Assembly: GCF_030053775.1 (NCBI RefSeq)
Contig: NZ_CP125669.1
Span: forward strand, 1,855,962 to 1,919,961
Direction: 5' to 3'
DNA from: Acinetobacter corruptisaponis
Lineage (GTDB): Bacteria; Pseudomonadota; Gammaproteobacteria; Pseudomonadales; Moraxellaceae
DNA length: 64,000 nucleotides
A program made the position numbers and the translations under genes. A model generated the notes under the pieces. The model saw nothing but the letters and a program-made list of their open reading frames with translations, did not search any database and was not told where the DNA came from. Positions 9,492-18,360 of the stretch are shown one piece after another (positions within the stretch are counted from its first letter, which is position 1; each line of letters starts with the position of its first letter).

Positions 9492-9492
9492 C

Positions 9493-9831
9493 CTACAGTA
9501 ACTTTGTTCCCAGAGGCACATCAAACTCTGGGACACAAAGTGCAACTTCCCCATCTGCATTATGAAAGCCTGTCACCAAACATTCTGACTGAATGGGGCC
9601 AATTTGCTTCTTCGGAAAATTCACCACCGCCACCACCAGCTTCCCGACCAGGTCTTCAGGTTGATATAACTTGGTGATTTGTGCACTGGATTTTCTGATC
9701 CCAAGCTCCTCACCAAAATCGACCTGTAGAATATAGGCTGGCTTTCGTGCTTCCTTAAAAACCTCTGCCTGAATAACTCTTCCTACACGTAATTCTACCT
9801 TTGCAAAATCATTCCACTCGATCTGTTGCAT
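9493..9831 (-). CDS. CsaA-like tRNA-binding-domain protein
   Basis: A 112-residue single-domain OB-fold protein: VELRVGRVIQAEVFKEARKPAYILQVDFG at the start and IGPIQSECLVTGF near the end are typical of the tRNA-binding domain shared by CsaA, MetRS and Trbp111. CsaA dimers bind tRNA and have been reported to act as secretion chaperones in Bacillus; the role in Acinetobacter is not known. The ATG at 9831 is chosen because AGAGGAAAG immediately precedes it; the longer frame back to 9912 would lack a ribosome binding site. It is convergent with lnt, with one base between the stops. Confidence 0.88.
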   Translation of the reverse strand: MQQIEWNDFAKVELRVGRVIQAEVFKEARKPAYILQVDFGEELGIRKSSAQITKLYQPEDLVGKLVVAVVNFPKKQIGPIQSECLVTGFHNADGEVALCVPEFDVPLGTKLL

Positions 9832-9954
9832 CTTTCCTCTCTTCTCTTGCATAGTCAGTTGAAGCATAGCGAATTTAGCCACCTCAATAAATACACCTGT
9901 TTTTATTTCCAATCTAGATACTTCATGCTAAATTAGTGCTGCTGATCTTAAAGC

Positions 9955-9968
9955 CGTAAACGTTTACG
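9955..9968. promoter_or_regulatory. LacI/GalR-type operator-like palindrome
   Basis: CGTAAACGTTTACG is a perfect 14-base palindrome with the central CG typical of LacI-family operators. It lies in the divergent gap between the CsaA-like gene and the DUF2798 gene, 106 bases upstream of the latter. No LacI-family regulator is encoded in the window. Function is inference. Confidence 0.4.
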
Positions 9969-10073
9969 TCAATCAACATGCCAACATATCTCCAACAAGG
10001 CTTGGAGCTATGACATCAAGATATTTTTATATTTTGGTCAGGCACTGGCGTTTGTTGGTTTACGGAGTAAAAA

Positions 10074-10337
10074 ATGCAGAGTTCAAAATCTTCTTCCTTT
10101 AATTTTCAAAAGATCCCAAGTCGGTACGCTTCCATCGTTTTACCTTTCTTCCTCTCCATTATCATGACTTTTATTGTGTCATGTATTAGCACGCTGCGAA
10201 GTATGGGCCTCGCGCAGTTTTCCTTTCATACCTGGATATCTACCTGGGGAATTTCATGGCTCATTGCGTTTCCTGTCTTGTTACTAGTATTGCCTATCGT
10301 TCGTAAAATCACGATGCTACTGGTACGACCCGCTTAA
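10074..10337 (+). CDS. DUF2798-type small membrane protein
   Basis: An 87-residue protein with two hydrophobic helices (about 22-43 and 53-75) separated by a polar turn, and the pattern IPSRYASIVLPFFLSIIMT...VS..ST...GL that matches the DUF2798 family of two-helix inner-membrane proteins. Function unknown. The start follows CGGAG with good spacing. It is a single-gene unit ending in a strong terminator. Confidence 0.7.
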   Translation: MQSSKSSSFNFQKIPSRYASIVLPFFLSIIMTFIVSCISTLRSMGLAQFSFHTWISTWGISWLIAFPVLLLVLPIVRKITMLLVRPA

Positions 10338-10348
10338 ATTTGGAGAAT

Positions 10349-10379
10349 AAAAAAACGTAGATTTTAAATCTACGTTTTT
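10349..10379. terminator. Bidirectional rho-independent terminator
   Basis: AAAAACGTAGATTT (10351-10364) and AAATCTACGTTTTT (10366-10379) form a long stem with A and T tracts on both sides. It serves the DUF2798 gene and the convergent gene at 10401-10745. Confidence 0.85.
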
Positions 10380-10400
10380 GGCCCTAACTATTCAGGATAT

Positions 10401-10745
10401 TTAAAATACAACAGATAAGTGCACGGATAAATATGCAACCAGACTTGATAAAAATAACATCGGAATATAGCGGTAGGCTTTAAACAACAATTGCTCATAT
10501 CTGGAAATCATCTCCTGATTATCCCATACCGTTGTTTTTAAGGCACTTAGGAAACACAGCACAAACCATGCGCTCAACATGCTTAATGCAAAAAAGCCAA
10601 TCATGATCTGGCTACTGCCCTCTGTAGTCTGCCACAGGCTTAAGGCACCCTCACTAATCGGCAGCAGGCTTAAAATGAACAATACAGACTTCAGCATTGT
10701 CCAATGAAACTGATTCAGCTCATCCAACATAAAAAATGCTTTCAT
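10401..10745 (-). CDS. Small inner-membrane protein of unknown function
   Basis: A 114-residue protein with three probable transmembrane helices (about 16-36, 47-70 and 92-112). I do not recognise a family. The loop DNQEMISRYEQLLFKAYRY is polar and probably cytosolic. The ATG at 10745 is preceded by GGAG. It stands alone between two terminators. Confidence 0.6.
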   Translation of the reverse strand: MKAFFMLDELNQFHWTMLKSVLFILSLLPISEGALSLWQTTEGSSQIMIGFFALSMLSAWFVLCFLSALKTTVWDNQEMISRYEQLLFKAYRYIPMLFLSSLVAYLSVHLSVVF

Positions 10746-10950
10746 CTGATGACTCCATACTTGATTTAAATGGTCTGAATTTATTATGCAAAGCTTCGAT
10801 ATAAAGAGAAAGTCTATTTCCCTACATAGTTTCTATTTCTTGTAACTATTAAATATGGGAATAGTTCTTATTATAAATCTCAAATATCATTCATTTTAAT
10901 AGTTCTATATTTTTCAAAGTATTATATTTTATTCACGAACTAAGAAAAAT

Positions 10951-10995
10951 TATCACTTCACTCCTGATTTATTTTATTTAAAAAGTGAAGTGATA
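10951..10995 (-). terminator. Hairpin downstream of gspG
   Basis: TATCACTTCACT (10951-10962) is a perfect 12-base inverted repeat of AGTGAAGTGATA (10984-10995) with a 21-base AT-rich loop; on the minus strand it is followed by ATTTTTC. It lies just after the gspG stop. The rest of 10746-11009 is AT-rich without an ORF. Confidence 0.65.
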
Positions 10996-11009
10996 TTTTT
11001 GATTAGATA

Positions 11010-11543
11010 TTATTGCTGATAATAAATATCAGCATCATTACCCTCGCCGCCCTCTTTACCATCCGCACCAAAGGAATATAAATCAAATGGACGACCTTCA
11101 CGACCTGGAATCACGTACTGCAAGTCATTTTCCCAGCTGTCTTTAGGATAGCCACCCTTGACATAGCCACCTGGCAACCAGTTCTTTGCAGAGGCAGGCT
11201 GATTTACCAAGGCATCCAAACCACCATCCTGCATGCTTGGATAACGGCTATTGTCCAGTTTGTATTGATCCAGTGCACCTGCAACACCTTTCAGTGTGAT
11301 CTTGGTGGTGTCCACCTTGGCTTTTTCACCACGTCCCATCACATTGGGTACAATCAGCGCAGCCAATACACCTAAAATCACAATCACCACCATCACTTCA
11401 ATGAGTGTAAAGCCTGAGGCAGGATTAAGTCGAGCAACGCTCGACCCTGCCGCAAGACGAGAAGCTATGCTTCGAGTAGCAGAATTAGGATTATACTTAG
11501 AATGCTGTTCACTCACTAAATTATTCATTTTCATCTCAAACAT
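11010..11543 (-). CDS. gspG: Type II secretion major pseudopilin GspG, with an unusual leader
   Basis: The class III signal GFTLIEVMVVIVILGVLAALIVP is preceded by a Gly for prepilin peptidase cleavage and has Glu at +5. The rest matches GspG, including RYPSMQDGGLDAL, KDSWENDLQYV and the C-terminal D-rich calcium-site region GADGKEGGEGNDAD. GspG polymerises into the periplasmic pseudopilus. The leader before the cleavage site is about 42 residues, far longer than the usual 6-15; most of it is encoded by a double-hairpin segment (11420-11480), as if a palindromic element had inserted in frame. ATG at 11543 follows AGGAAATTTG; the downstream ATGs would only shorten the leader by 3-5 residues. 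It follows gspF by eight bases, so the pair is an operon. Confidence 0.93.
   Translation of the reverse strand: MFEMKMNNLVSEQHSKYNPNSATRSIASRLAAGSSVARLNPASGFTLIEVMVVIVILGVLAALIVPNVMGRGEKAKVDTTKITLKGVAGALDQYKLDNSRYPSMQDGGLDALVNQPASAKNWLPGGYVKGGYPKDSWENDLQYVIPGREGRPFDLYSFGADGKEGGEGNDADIYYQQ
11420..11482 (-). repeat. Palindromic (REP-like) element inside the gspG leader
   Basis: Two adjacent hairpins: GTCGAGC-aac-GCTCGAC (11429-11445) and GAAGC-tat-GCTTC (11461-11473), bounded by related TTAATCCTGC/CTAATTCTGC flanks in the minus orientation. The segment is read through in frame as part of GspG (RSIASRLAAGSSVARLNPAS). The paired hairpins resemble interspersed palindromic repeats; I recall similar peptides from Acinetobacter annotation but cannot check copy number. 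No second copy was noticed in this window. Confidence 0.55.
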
Positions 11544-11551
11544 CAAATTTC

Positions 11552-12757
11552 CTAGATCATATTATTCATATTAATAATTGGCAACATGACCGCAATCACA
11601 ATCACCAACACAATGGCTGCCATAAAGATCAGCATCAGCGGTTCCAGCAATGCCAGCAAGGTGGAGATAAAGGTTGTGACTTCCCGATCCTGCATGGTCG
11701 ATGCCCGATCCAGCATGCGGTCCAGTTCACCCGAAGCCTCACCACTCCGAATCATTTGTACCATCATTGGTGGGAAATAACCGCAACGCTCCAATTGTGT
11801 TGCCAAATTACCACCTTCTGTTACACGTTCCATCGCCACTTCAATCGCATCGCGAATCACCCAGTTATTGCTCACTTCCGCGCCAATGCGTAATGCCTCA
11901 ACCAAAGGTACGCCCGAACGGGTCAGGATTGACAGCGTACTGGCAAAACGCGCCGCATTTATACCACGCGAAAGTTTACCAAACAGTGGCAACTTGAGCG
12001 TTAAACGGTCAAATGCATAATGCCCTGCTGTGGTTCTGAGAAAGCGGGTAAACAGGATGATGATAATCACGGCAAGGATTAGCATCCCTATCCAGGTATG
12101 GCGAATAAAGGTACTGGCTTTCATCAGCAGAACCGTAATCCACGGTAATGCTTCTTTACTCTGCTCAAAGGTTTTGACAATTTCAGGCACAACGTAGGTC
12201 ATTAAGCCCATCACAATCGCAAATGACATCAGCATCAGGATAATTGGGTAGATCATCGCGCCCTGAATTTTCTTCTGCATGGCAAAGCGGTTTTCAGTGT
12301 AGTCTGAAAGCTGGTCTAAAATCAGGTCCAGATGCCCAGAGCGCTCGCCTGCTGCCACGGTTGCGATATAGAGTTCAGGAAAACGGCCTGATTGCTGCAT
12401 GGCCTGAGCCAGTGAATGGCCTTCCAGCACTTTAGAACGCACGGCGATCAACAGGTTTTGCACATGCGTTTTTTCGCTTTGCTTACTGACCGCACGCAAG
12501 GCTTCTTCCAGCGGAATACCTGCCGCAACCAGGACTGAAAGCTGACGGGTCATCAATGCCAGGTCATAGGCACTAAAACCCTTTCTAAACCATGAGCGCT
12601 GTTGCTGTTTGTCTTTTTGCTCAACCGCATCGACCGCAAGCGGTGTCCATGCTTTATCTCGTAACTGTTGACGGATTTGGCGCGCGGAATCTCCCTCAAG
12701 CACACCTTTATGTTGCTTTCCTGAAGCATCAAGCGCAGTAAATTGATAAGCAGGCAT
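11552..12757 (-). CDS. gspF: Type II secretion inner-membrane platform protein GspF
   Basis: A 401-residue protein with the two homologous T2SSF domains (about 68-190 and 272-395; LTRQLSVLVAAGIPLEEAL and FASTLSILTRSGVPLVEAL mark their starts) and transmembrane helices near 168-190, 222-240 and 375-397. GspF links the GspE ATPase to pseudopilus assembly. Only gspF and gspG are here; the other type II genes must lie elsewhere, as is usual in Acinetobacter where the system is split over several loci. Divergent from priA. Confidence 0.95.
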   Translation of the reverse strand: MPAYQFTALDASGKQHKGVLEGDSARQIRQQLRDKAWTPLAVDAVEQKDKQQQRSWFRKGFSAYDLALMTRQLSVLVAAGIPLEEALRAVSKQSEKTHVQNLLIAVRSKVLEGHSLAQAMQQSGRFPELYIATVAAGERSGHLDLILDQLSDYTENRFAMQKKIQGAMIYPIILMLMSFAIVMGLMTYVVPEIVKTFEQSKEALPWITVLLMKASTFIRHTWIGMLILAVIIIILFTRFLRTTAGHYAFDRLTLKLPLFGKLSRGINAARFASTLSILTRSGVPLVEALRIGAEVSNNWVIRDAIEVAMERVTEGGNLATQLERCGYFPPMMVQMIRSGEASGELDRMLDRASTMQDREVTTFISTLLALLEPLMLIFMAAIVLVIVIAVMLPIINMNNMI

Positions 12758-12918
12758 GGTTCTGTTCTAATTGTCCCAAAATAGTTGTCGTTACCGTTAT
12801 ATCCGTGTATGAGATGGGGAACGAGTGTTCCGCAAGAAATTCATCGACATAATGCACAGCACTTTAGCATAATTCAACAACATGCAGTCATGCCATTTTA
12901 CACCTGATTGAAGCCTAT

Positions 12919-15144
12919 ATGCCGAACCAAGATTCCAGCGCCATTGTTTACCGTATTCGGGTTGCCATTCCTGTCTATATTTATGACACGTTTGACTATA
13001 CGGTCAGTGCCGAGCAATATGCGCAGGCACAAGTTGGCGCACGCGTTGCGATTTCGTTTGGACGGCAGAACCTGGTTGGGATCATCACTGAAAAGGTTGA
13101 TCCAAACGAAGCATTTACAGGTCAATTTAAGCTTAAAGCCATTACCGAACTGCTCGATCAGGAAGCAATTCTAGACCAACAAGTTTTAACTTTATTGACA
13201 TGGTCAGCACAGTATTACCAATTTCCAATTGGCGAAGTCATGCAAAGCGCCTTACCCACCCTACTCAGACAAGGCCGCGCACTGGACATCCTGTTTCACC
13301 AATGGAAAATCGTTCCCCATGATGATCCCGATGGCTTATTGAAACGCTCGCAAAAACAATATGATGCCTACCAGATTCTCAAACTACATCCGCACGGAAC
13401 CACAGAGAATATTTTAAACCTGAGTGGTGTGGAAACCACCACACTTAAGGCGCTGGAAAAAAAGGGGCTGGTGCAATGTCAGCTTGAACCGCATGATTTC
13501 ACCCCAATGCCTGTACAGTTGGCACAAATGCCACTCACAGCCAATCCAGACCAAAAGCAAGCCATTCAACAGATTTCAAAATCGCTGCATCACTATCAGG
13601 CTTTTTTACTGGATGGCTTAACAGGCAGCGGTAAAACCGAAGTCTATCTACAGGTCATGCATGAGGTGTTAAAACAGGGCAAACAGATGCTGGTGCTGGT
13701 GCCTGAAATTGGCCTGACTCCGCAAACCGTTGCCCGTTTTAAGTCTCGCTTTCACTGTGATGTGGCCTTGCTGCATTCAGGCCTGAATGATTCAAAACGC
13801 CTACAGGCCTGGCAGCATGCCCAGACGGGTAAAGCTTCAATTGTGATTGGCACACGCTCAGCAATTTATACGCCCTTACCCCGTCTTGGGCTGATTATTC
13901 TGGATGAGGAACATGATCTTTCCTATAAGCAGCAAGAGGGTTTTCGCTACCATGCCCGCGATGTGGCACTCTATCGGGGACATCTCCAACAATGTCCCGT
14001 AATTTTAGGGTCAGCCACACCAAGTATTGATAGCTACCACTTGGTCGAATCAGGTAAATTGCATCTACTTGAATTGAACCAACGTGCTGGCGTTGCGAGC
14101 TTGCCCAAAATGCATGTGATTGACCTAAAGGTGGCAAAAAAACAGCATGGCATCAGTCAAACCTTGATTGACCAGATCAAGCAGACACTGGAACGCAAGG
14201 AACAGGTGCTCATCTTTCTCAACCGCCGTGGCTATGCGCCTGTGCTGATTTGTGAAAGCTGTGGCTGGCAGGCCAATTGCCCACATTGCGATGCCCACTT
14301 TACTGTGCATTCACAACCCTATCATTATTTGCATTGTCATCATTGTGGCACCATTCAGCGTTTGCCTGAGCACTGCCCTGAATGCCAGCAGCAAACCCTC
14401 AAGAGCATCGGTGCAGGCACAGCAAAAGTGGAAGAACACCTGAATGAGCTGTTTCCCCATCATGAAGTGATTCGGGTGGATCGTGACAGCACCAGTCGGG
14501 TGGGGAGCTGGCAGAAGATTTATGACCGTATTCAGCAAAACAAACCAACGATTTTGCTGGGTACACAAATGCTGGCAAAAGGGCATCATTTCCCCCATGT
14601 CACTTTGGTTGCCATTCTGGATATTGATGCAGGATTACTGAGTGTCGATATCCGTGCGCCAGAACGTACCGCCCAGTTGATTGTGCAGGTTGCAGGTCGT
14701 GCGGGCCGTGGCGAACACAAGGGCCATGTCTATTTGCAAAGCCTACGCCCTGACCATCCCATGCTGACCACACTGATTGAACATGATTATCGAACCGTTG
14801 CAAAGCAAATGCTGGCTGAACGCAAAATAGCGTTATTGCCACCCTATCGTTATGCTGTGCTGGTTCGGGTTGAATCCAGAGATAGGGCCTATAGCCAACA
14901 GTTTTTAACTGAGATTGCACAACAGTTAAGGACAATGGCAACAGACAGTGTTGATATTTGGGGACCTATTCCTGCACCGATGGAGCGTAAAGCAGGTCGT
15001 TATCGGGCGCATATGGTGATTTTGTCTGCTGATCGGGCAAAACTGCATTTTTATTTACGCCAATGGTGGCAACAAGTGGTACATTTACCTCGTCAGCATC
15101 AACTGAGACTGTCGATTGATGTAGACCCACAGGAGTTTAGTTAG
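12919..15144 (+). CDS. priA: Primosomal protein N', replication restart helicase PriA
   Basis: A 741-residue superfamily 2 helicase that recognises stalled or recombinational forks and reloads the replisome. The 3'-DNA-binding domain occupies about 10-110. Walker A GLTGSGKT is at 233-240, the DEEH box at 329-332, and the zinc-binding cysteines start at about 445 (CESCGWQANCPHC, then CHHC and CPEC). Helicase motif VI is in VQVAGRAGRG. Length and motifs are standard. Start ATG at 12919 was taken because PriA begins shortly before YRIRVAIPVY. Functionally related to recBCD downstream, but not linked transcriptionally. Confidence 0.96.
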   Translation: MPNQDSSAIVYRIRVAIPVYIYDTFDYTVSAEQYAQAQVGARVAISFGRQNLVGIITEKVDPNEAFTGQFKLKAITELLDQEAILDQQVLTLLTWSAQYYQFPIGEVMQSALPTLLRQGRALDILFHQWKIVPHDDPDGLLKRSQKQYDAYQILKLHPHGTTENILNLSGVETTTLKALEKKGLVQCQLEPHDFTPMPVQLAQMPLTANPDQKQAIQQISKSLHHYQAFLLDGLTGSGKTEVYLQVMHEVLKQGKQMLVLVPEIGLTPQTVARFKSRFHCDVALLHSGLNDSKRLQAWQHAQTGKASIVIGTRSAIYTPLPRLGLIILDEEHDLSYKQQEGFRYHARDVALYRGHLQQCPVILGSATPSIDSYHLVESGKLHLLELNQRAGVASLPKMHVIDLKVAKKQHGISQTLIDQIKQTLERKEQVLIFLNRRGYAPVLICESCGWQANCPHCDAHFTVHSQPYHYLHCHHCGTIQRLPEHCPECQQQTLKSIGAGTAKVEEHLNELFPHHEVIRVDRDSTSRVGSWQKIYDRIQQNKPTILLGTQMLAKGHHFPHVTLVAILDIDAGLLSVDIRAPERTAQLIVQVAGRAGRGEHKGHVYLQSLRPDHPMLTTLIEHDYRTVAKQMLAERKIALLPPYRYAVLVRVESRDRAYSQQFLTEIAQQLRTMATDSVDIWGPIPAPMERKAGRYRAHMVILSADRAKLHFYLRQWWQQVVHLPRQHQLRLSIDVDPQEFS

Positions 15145-15181
15145 AACTGAATATGAGAAACATAAAAATTTGAGGCATTAG

Positions 15182-16999
15182 ATGTCCTTACTGCTACAAA
15201 TCATTTTGTTATTATTTGCGACCTTAATCTTTGCACCATTGGCAAAACGCTATGCCTCAACCCCTGTTTTGGGTTATCTGATGGCAGGGCTATTGCTGGG
15301 TTCTGGTGTTTTTAATCTGATTGATGATGCAGGGCTAATCAGTCAACTGACTGACTTGGGCATGGTCATGTTGATGTTGTTTCTGGGCTTTGCCTTTAAA
15401 CCGCAACAACTCTGGGTACAGCGCCATAATCTGATGATCAATAGTGGATTGCCACTGCTACTTAGCATTATTTTTCTGGTCAGTGCCAGTTTTTTCATCC
15501 TACAGGATTTTCTAAAAAGTATGATTCTGGGCTTTGCACTTGCCCTGTCATCCATCACCCTTGTACAGCAACTGCTTCAAAATAAAATACAAATCAACAG
15601 TAAATTGGGGCAGACTGCACTACCCAGCCTACAGTTACACACCCTGTTTGCAGTGGTTCTAATTGGCTTGTTTCCCCTACTGGAAGACACAGCATCGACC
15701 CAGCATGGTATCGCCTATTTCGCTGCGATCATTGCCACCATTTCAGGTTTGTTTCTCGCCAGCCGTTATCTGGTTCGACCTGCCTTTCGCTTTTTGGCAC
15801 ATCGCCACAGTATTGAGCTGATTCCCGTTCTGGGACTATTGATCGTTCTCTCAGTACTTTTAATCATAGATATTCTCAATATCCATGTATTGATTGGCGC
15901 TTTTCTGGCAGGCATCTTACTGGCAGAGACTGAGTTTAAGGTGGAAGTTGAACGGATTATTTCCCCTTTTAGAGATGCGGCAATTGGGTTGTTGTTCCTT
16001 GCCATAGGACTGGGACTTTCCCTGACTCCCCTGCTACAGTCACCTTTATTCATTCTGGGTTCTATCGTTGGATTATTGCTAATTAAGGCAACTATGATTG
16101 CGGCAAGCAGTTATTATCAGCACCGTTCTGCCAAGTTCAGCCTTGGACTGTCCATCCTGCTGGCACAAAGCGGTGAACTGTCTTTTATTCTGCTAAAAAT
16201 CGCTGAAACCGAACAGTTACTCAGCAAAGAGATTTTGCAACCGACCTTGCTGATCATATTTGGTTCAATGCTGCTCACCCCACTGCTGTATTGGCTAATG
16301 AATGCCAAAATCTTGCCCTTGGTGCAGAAAAAAGCTCCTGAACATTCTCAGGATGTGCCACAGCATCCCATTCTGATTGTGGGCTTTGGACGTTTTGGAC
16401 AAGTAATTGCACGCGTATTACATATGCAAGGTAGGCAGTTCAGTGTGATGGACAGCAATCAGCCTGATGCCGATTTTATTGAACAATATGGACACCATTT
16501 CCTGGATGCCGATGTCACCAAAGTCGAAAATCTGCGTGCGGCGGGCATTGAATATTGCAAACTACTGATTATTGCCATTGATGATGTTGAGGACAGCATG
16601 AATCTGGCGCGCCATCTTTGTTTAAATTATCCAGACCTGAGCTTACTGGTGCGTGCGCGTGACCGACATCATGCCCATTTATTGCATGATTTAGGCATTC
16701 AGCATGTTTGGCGTGAAACCTATCTGTCTTCACTTGATATGGCTCAACAGGCACTAGTTGAAACTGGATATTCAACTGAGGATGCACAGGTAAAAATCAG
16801 CCAGTTCCAGCAGCAGGATCAACAGTTGCTCAAGCAGTCGCCTTGGTATCATGATCAGTATGAAACAATGGACAATTATCCCCATGCGCTTGCTGAACTT
16901 GAGTATTTGTTTGAAAACATGAAAATTGTTTCTCCTGAACGCGTGCCTGATGATCAGGCGACACAAACTGATGCAAAATCGCCGCATGAAACATCTTGA
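15182..16999 (+). CDS. CPA2-family monovalent cation:proton antiporter with TrkA-N domain (KefB/C-like)
   Basis: A 605-residue inner-membrane protein: about twelve hydrophobic helices in residues 1-375 with the exchanger core, then a Rossmann NAD-binding TrkA-N domain from about residue 395 (ILIVGFGRFGQ, and VMDSNQPDADF for the ribose-binding acidic end). This matches KefB/KefC and related K+ efflux systems, in which the cytosolic domain gates export of K+ against protons and is often controlled by glutathione adducts. No KefF/KefG partner is adjacent. ATG at 15182 follows GAGGCATTAG. Which member of the family it is cannot be settled from sequence reading alone. Confidence 0.88.
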   Translation: MSLLLQIILLLFATLIFAPLAKRYASTPVLGYLMAGLLLGSGVFNLIDDAGLISQLTDLGMVMLMLFLGFAFKPQQLWVQRHNLMINSGLPLLLSIIFLVSASFFILQDFLKSMILGFALALSSITLVQQLLQNKIQINSKLGQTALPSLQLHTLFAVVLIGLFPLLEDTASTQHGIAYFAAIIATISGLFLASRYLVRPAFRFLAHRHSIELIPVLGLLIVLSVLLIIDILNIHVLIGAFLAGILLAETEFKVEVERIISPFRDAAIGLLFLAIGLGLSLTPLLQSPLFILGSIVGLLLIKATMIAASSYYQHRSAKFSLGLSILLAQSGELSFILLKIAETEQLLSKEILQPTLLIIFGSMLLTPLLYWLMNAKILPLVQKKAPEHSQDVPQHPILIVGFGRFGQVIARVLHMQGRQFSVMDSNQPDADFIEQYGHHFLDADVTKVENLRAAGIEYCKLLIIAIDDVEDSMNLARHLCLNYPDLSLLVRARDRHHAHLLHDLGIQHVWRETYLSSLDMAQQALVETGYSTEDAQVKISQFQQQDQQLLKQSPWYHDQYETMDNYPHALAELEYLFENMKIVSPERVPDDQATQTDAKSPHETS

Positions 17000-17118
17000 G
17001 TTTTGGCAAAGCGCCACCATTATTGACTGCATACCCCCCATTCACCCACTTGTGCAGCCGTTCAGGCTTGGCAAGTCAAAGCGTTGTTTGTGCGCTGTAC
17101 GGAATACTGGAGAAAAAG

Positions 17119-17994
17119 ATGTCTGATTTACGCCAACGCTTTTATATTGAAGACTGCCCTGTTCGCGGTGAGGTGGTTCATTTGGAAGAAACGCTGCAAA
17201 CCATTCTGGCACAACGTGAATATATGCCCGCCGTGCAAAGCCTGCTGGGTGAAATGCTCAGTGCCACCGCCTTACTGGCAAGCACCCTTAAAATCCGTGG
17301 CCGTATCAGCCTGCAAATCCAGGCCAATGGCACATTCAAGTGGGCAATGGCGGAATGCAACCACTTGGGTGAAGTGCGCGCACTGGCGGATTATGAAGAT
17401 GACCCAAGATTTGTAGAGGGGTCGGACAGCCGTACTGTACTTGCGTCACTCAGCAGTCCTGTTCTATTTATCAATATCGAGCCTGAGCATGGCGAACGCT
17501 ATCAGGGGATTGTGCCACTGGATCAACCGACACTGGCAGGTTGCCTGATGCAGTATTATGACCTGTCTGCACAGATTCCAACACATATTGTTCTGGCAAC
17601 CAACAGTAAACGTTCGGGTGGCTTACTGATTCAATTGCTTCCACGCAATGATGAGGAAGAGCAGAAACTGGTGGATGAGGATTTATGGCCACGTCTGACC
17701 ATGCTGACTGAAACACTAAAACCAGAAGAGCTGACCGACCTGCCAGCCAATGAGATCCTGTACCGCCTGTATAATGAAGAAGAAGTACGTTTACCTGATG
17801 TTGAGCAGTTAAAGTTTGGCTGTACCTGTTCCAAAGCACGCTGTGCCAATGCCCTGATCCAGATTGGGGTGGATGCGGTACACGAAACGCTGGAAGCACA
17901 GAACCCGATTCAAATGGATTGCCAGTTCTGTAATGCACGTTATGAGTTTACTGCCGAAGAAGCTTTGGCCTTGTTTGGCGAACATTTGAGTTAA
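17119..17994 (+). CDS. hslO: Redox-regulated chaperone Hsp33
   Basis: A 291-residue cytosolic holdase activated by oxidative unfolding. The zinc switch is complete: Cys235 and Cys237 (FGCTCSKARC) with Cys268 and Cys271 (MDCQFCNARY), the C-x-C...C-x-x-C pattern of Hsp33. The N-terminal domain (QRFYIEDCPVRGEVVHL...TILAQREYMPAVQ) is typical. The open frame extends upstream to 16996, overlapping the antiporter gene, but ATG at 17119 has GGAGAAAAAG in front and fits the family start, so it is preferred. A strong terminator follows. Confidence 0.95.
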   Translation: MSDLRQRFYIEDCPVRGEVVHLEETLQTILAQREYMPAVQSLLGEMLSATALLASTLKIRGRISLQIQANGTFKWAMAECNHLGEVRALADYEDDPRFVEGSDSRTVLASLSSPVLFINIEPEHGERYQGIVPLDQPTLAGCLMQYYDLSAQIPTHIVLATNSKRSGGLLIQLLPRNDEEEQKLVDEDLWPRLTMLTETLKPEELTDLPANEILYRLYNEEEVRLPDVEQLKFGCTCSKARCANALIQIGVDAVHETLEAQNPIQMDCQFCNARYEFTAEEALALFGEHLS

Positions 17995-18002
17995 ACTATT
18001 GA

Positions 18003-18039
18003 TTAAGCCTTTATATAAAAGATATAAAGGCTTAATTTT
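18003..18039 (+). terminator. Rho-independent terminator after hslO
   Basis: Perfect 14-base stem TTAAGCCTTTATAT (18003-18016) with ATATAAAGGCTTAA (18022-18035), five-base loop AAAAG, and TTTT tail. Confidence 0.85.
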
Positions 18040-18117
18040 GGAAAGTGCCTATCAATCATTTTTTTCACTATGCTACAATAAAAGACTAAAAAATAAGCGT
18101 CTTGTTGGAGGTATTTA

Positions 18118-18360
18118 ATGTCAAATATGATGCTCAACCTAGATGCTCAACTTGCAGAAAAATTACAGCGACAAGCTGATTTACATGGCGTTCCCATTGA
18201 GGTTGAAATCCATAAAATCCTACAGGCCGCCTTATCACCATCCACAGATACCGCAAACTGGCTAGATAGCATCAGAAAAAAAGCGATGTCTTTTGATGGA
18301 TTAGAGCTTGATTTACCTAAACGTGAGTATATTCCCGAAACGACTGGATTTATAGAATGA
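18118..18360 (+). CDS. FitA-like antitoxin (ribbon-helix-helix type)
   Basis: An 80-residue protein beginning MSNMMLNLDAQLAEKLQRQA, a ribbon-helix-helix start of the FitA/VapB kind, with EVEIHKILQAAL as the second helix. The acidic/aromatic C-terminus (DGLELDLPKREYIPE) is expected to wrap into the toxin active site. Start ATG follows TTGGAGG. The stop overlaps the toxin start as ATGA, giving translational coupling. Such antitoxins bind an operator in their own promoter; a short inverted repeat AAGAC/GTCTT at 18083-18104 is a weak candidate. Confidence 0.85.
   Translation: MSNMMLNLDAQLAEKLQRQADLHGVPIEVEIHKILQAALSPSTDTANWLDSIRKKAMSFDGLELDLPKREYIPETTGFIE

Noticed and set aside
16996..17118. Longer Hsp33 with start at 16996
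   Set aside because: Would overlap the antiporter stop and add 41 residues unlike the family; the ribosome binding site supports 17119.
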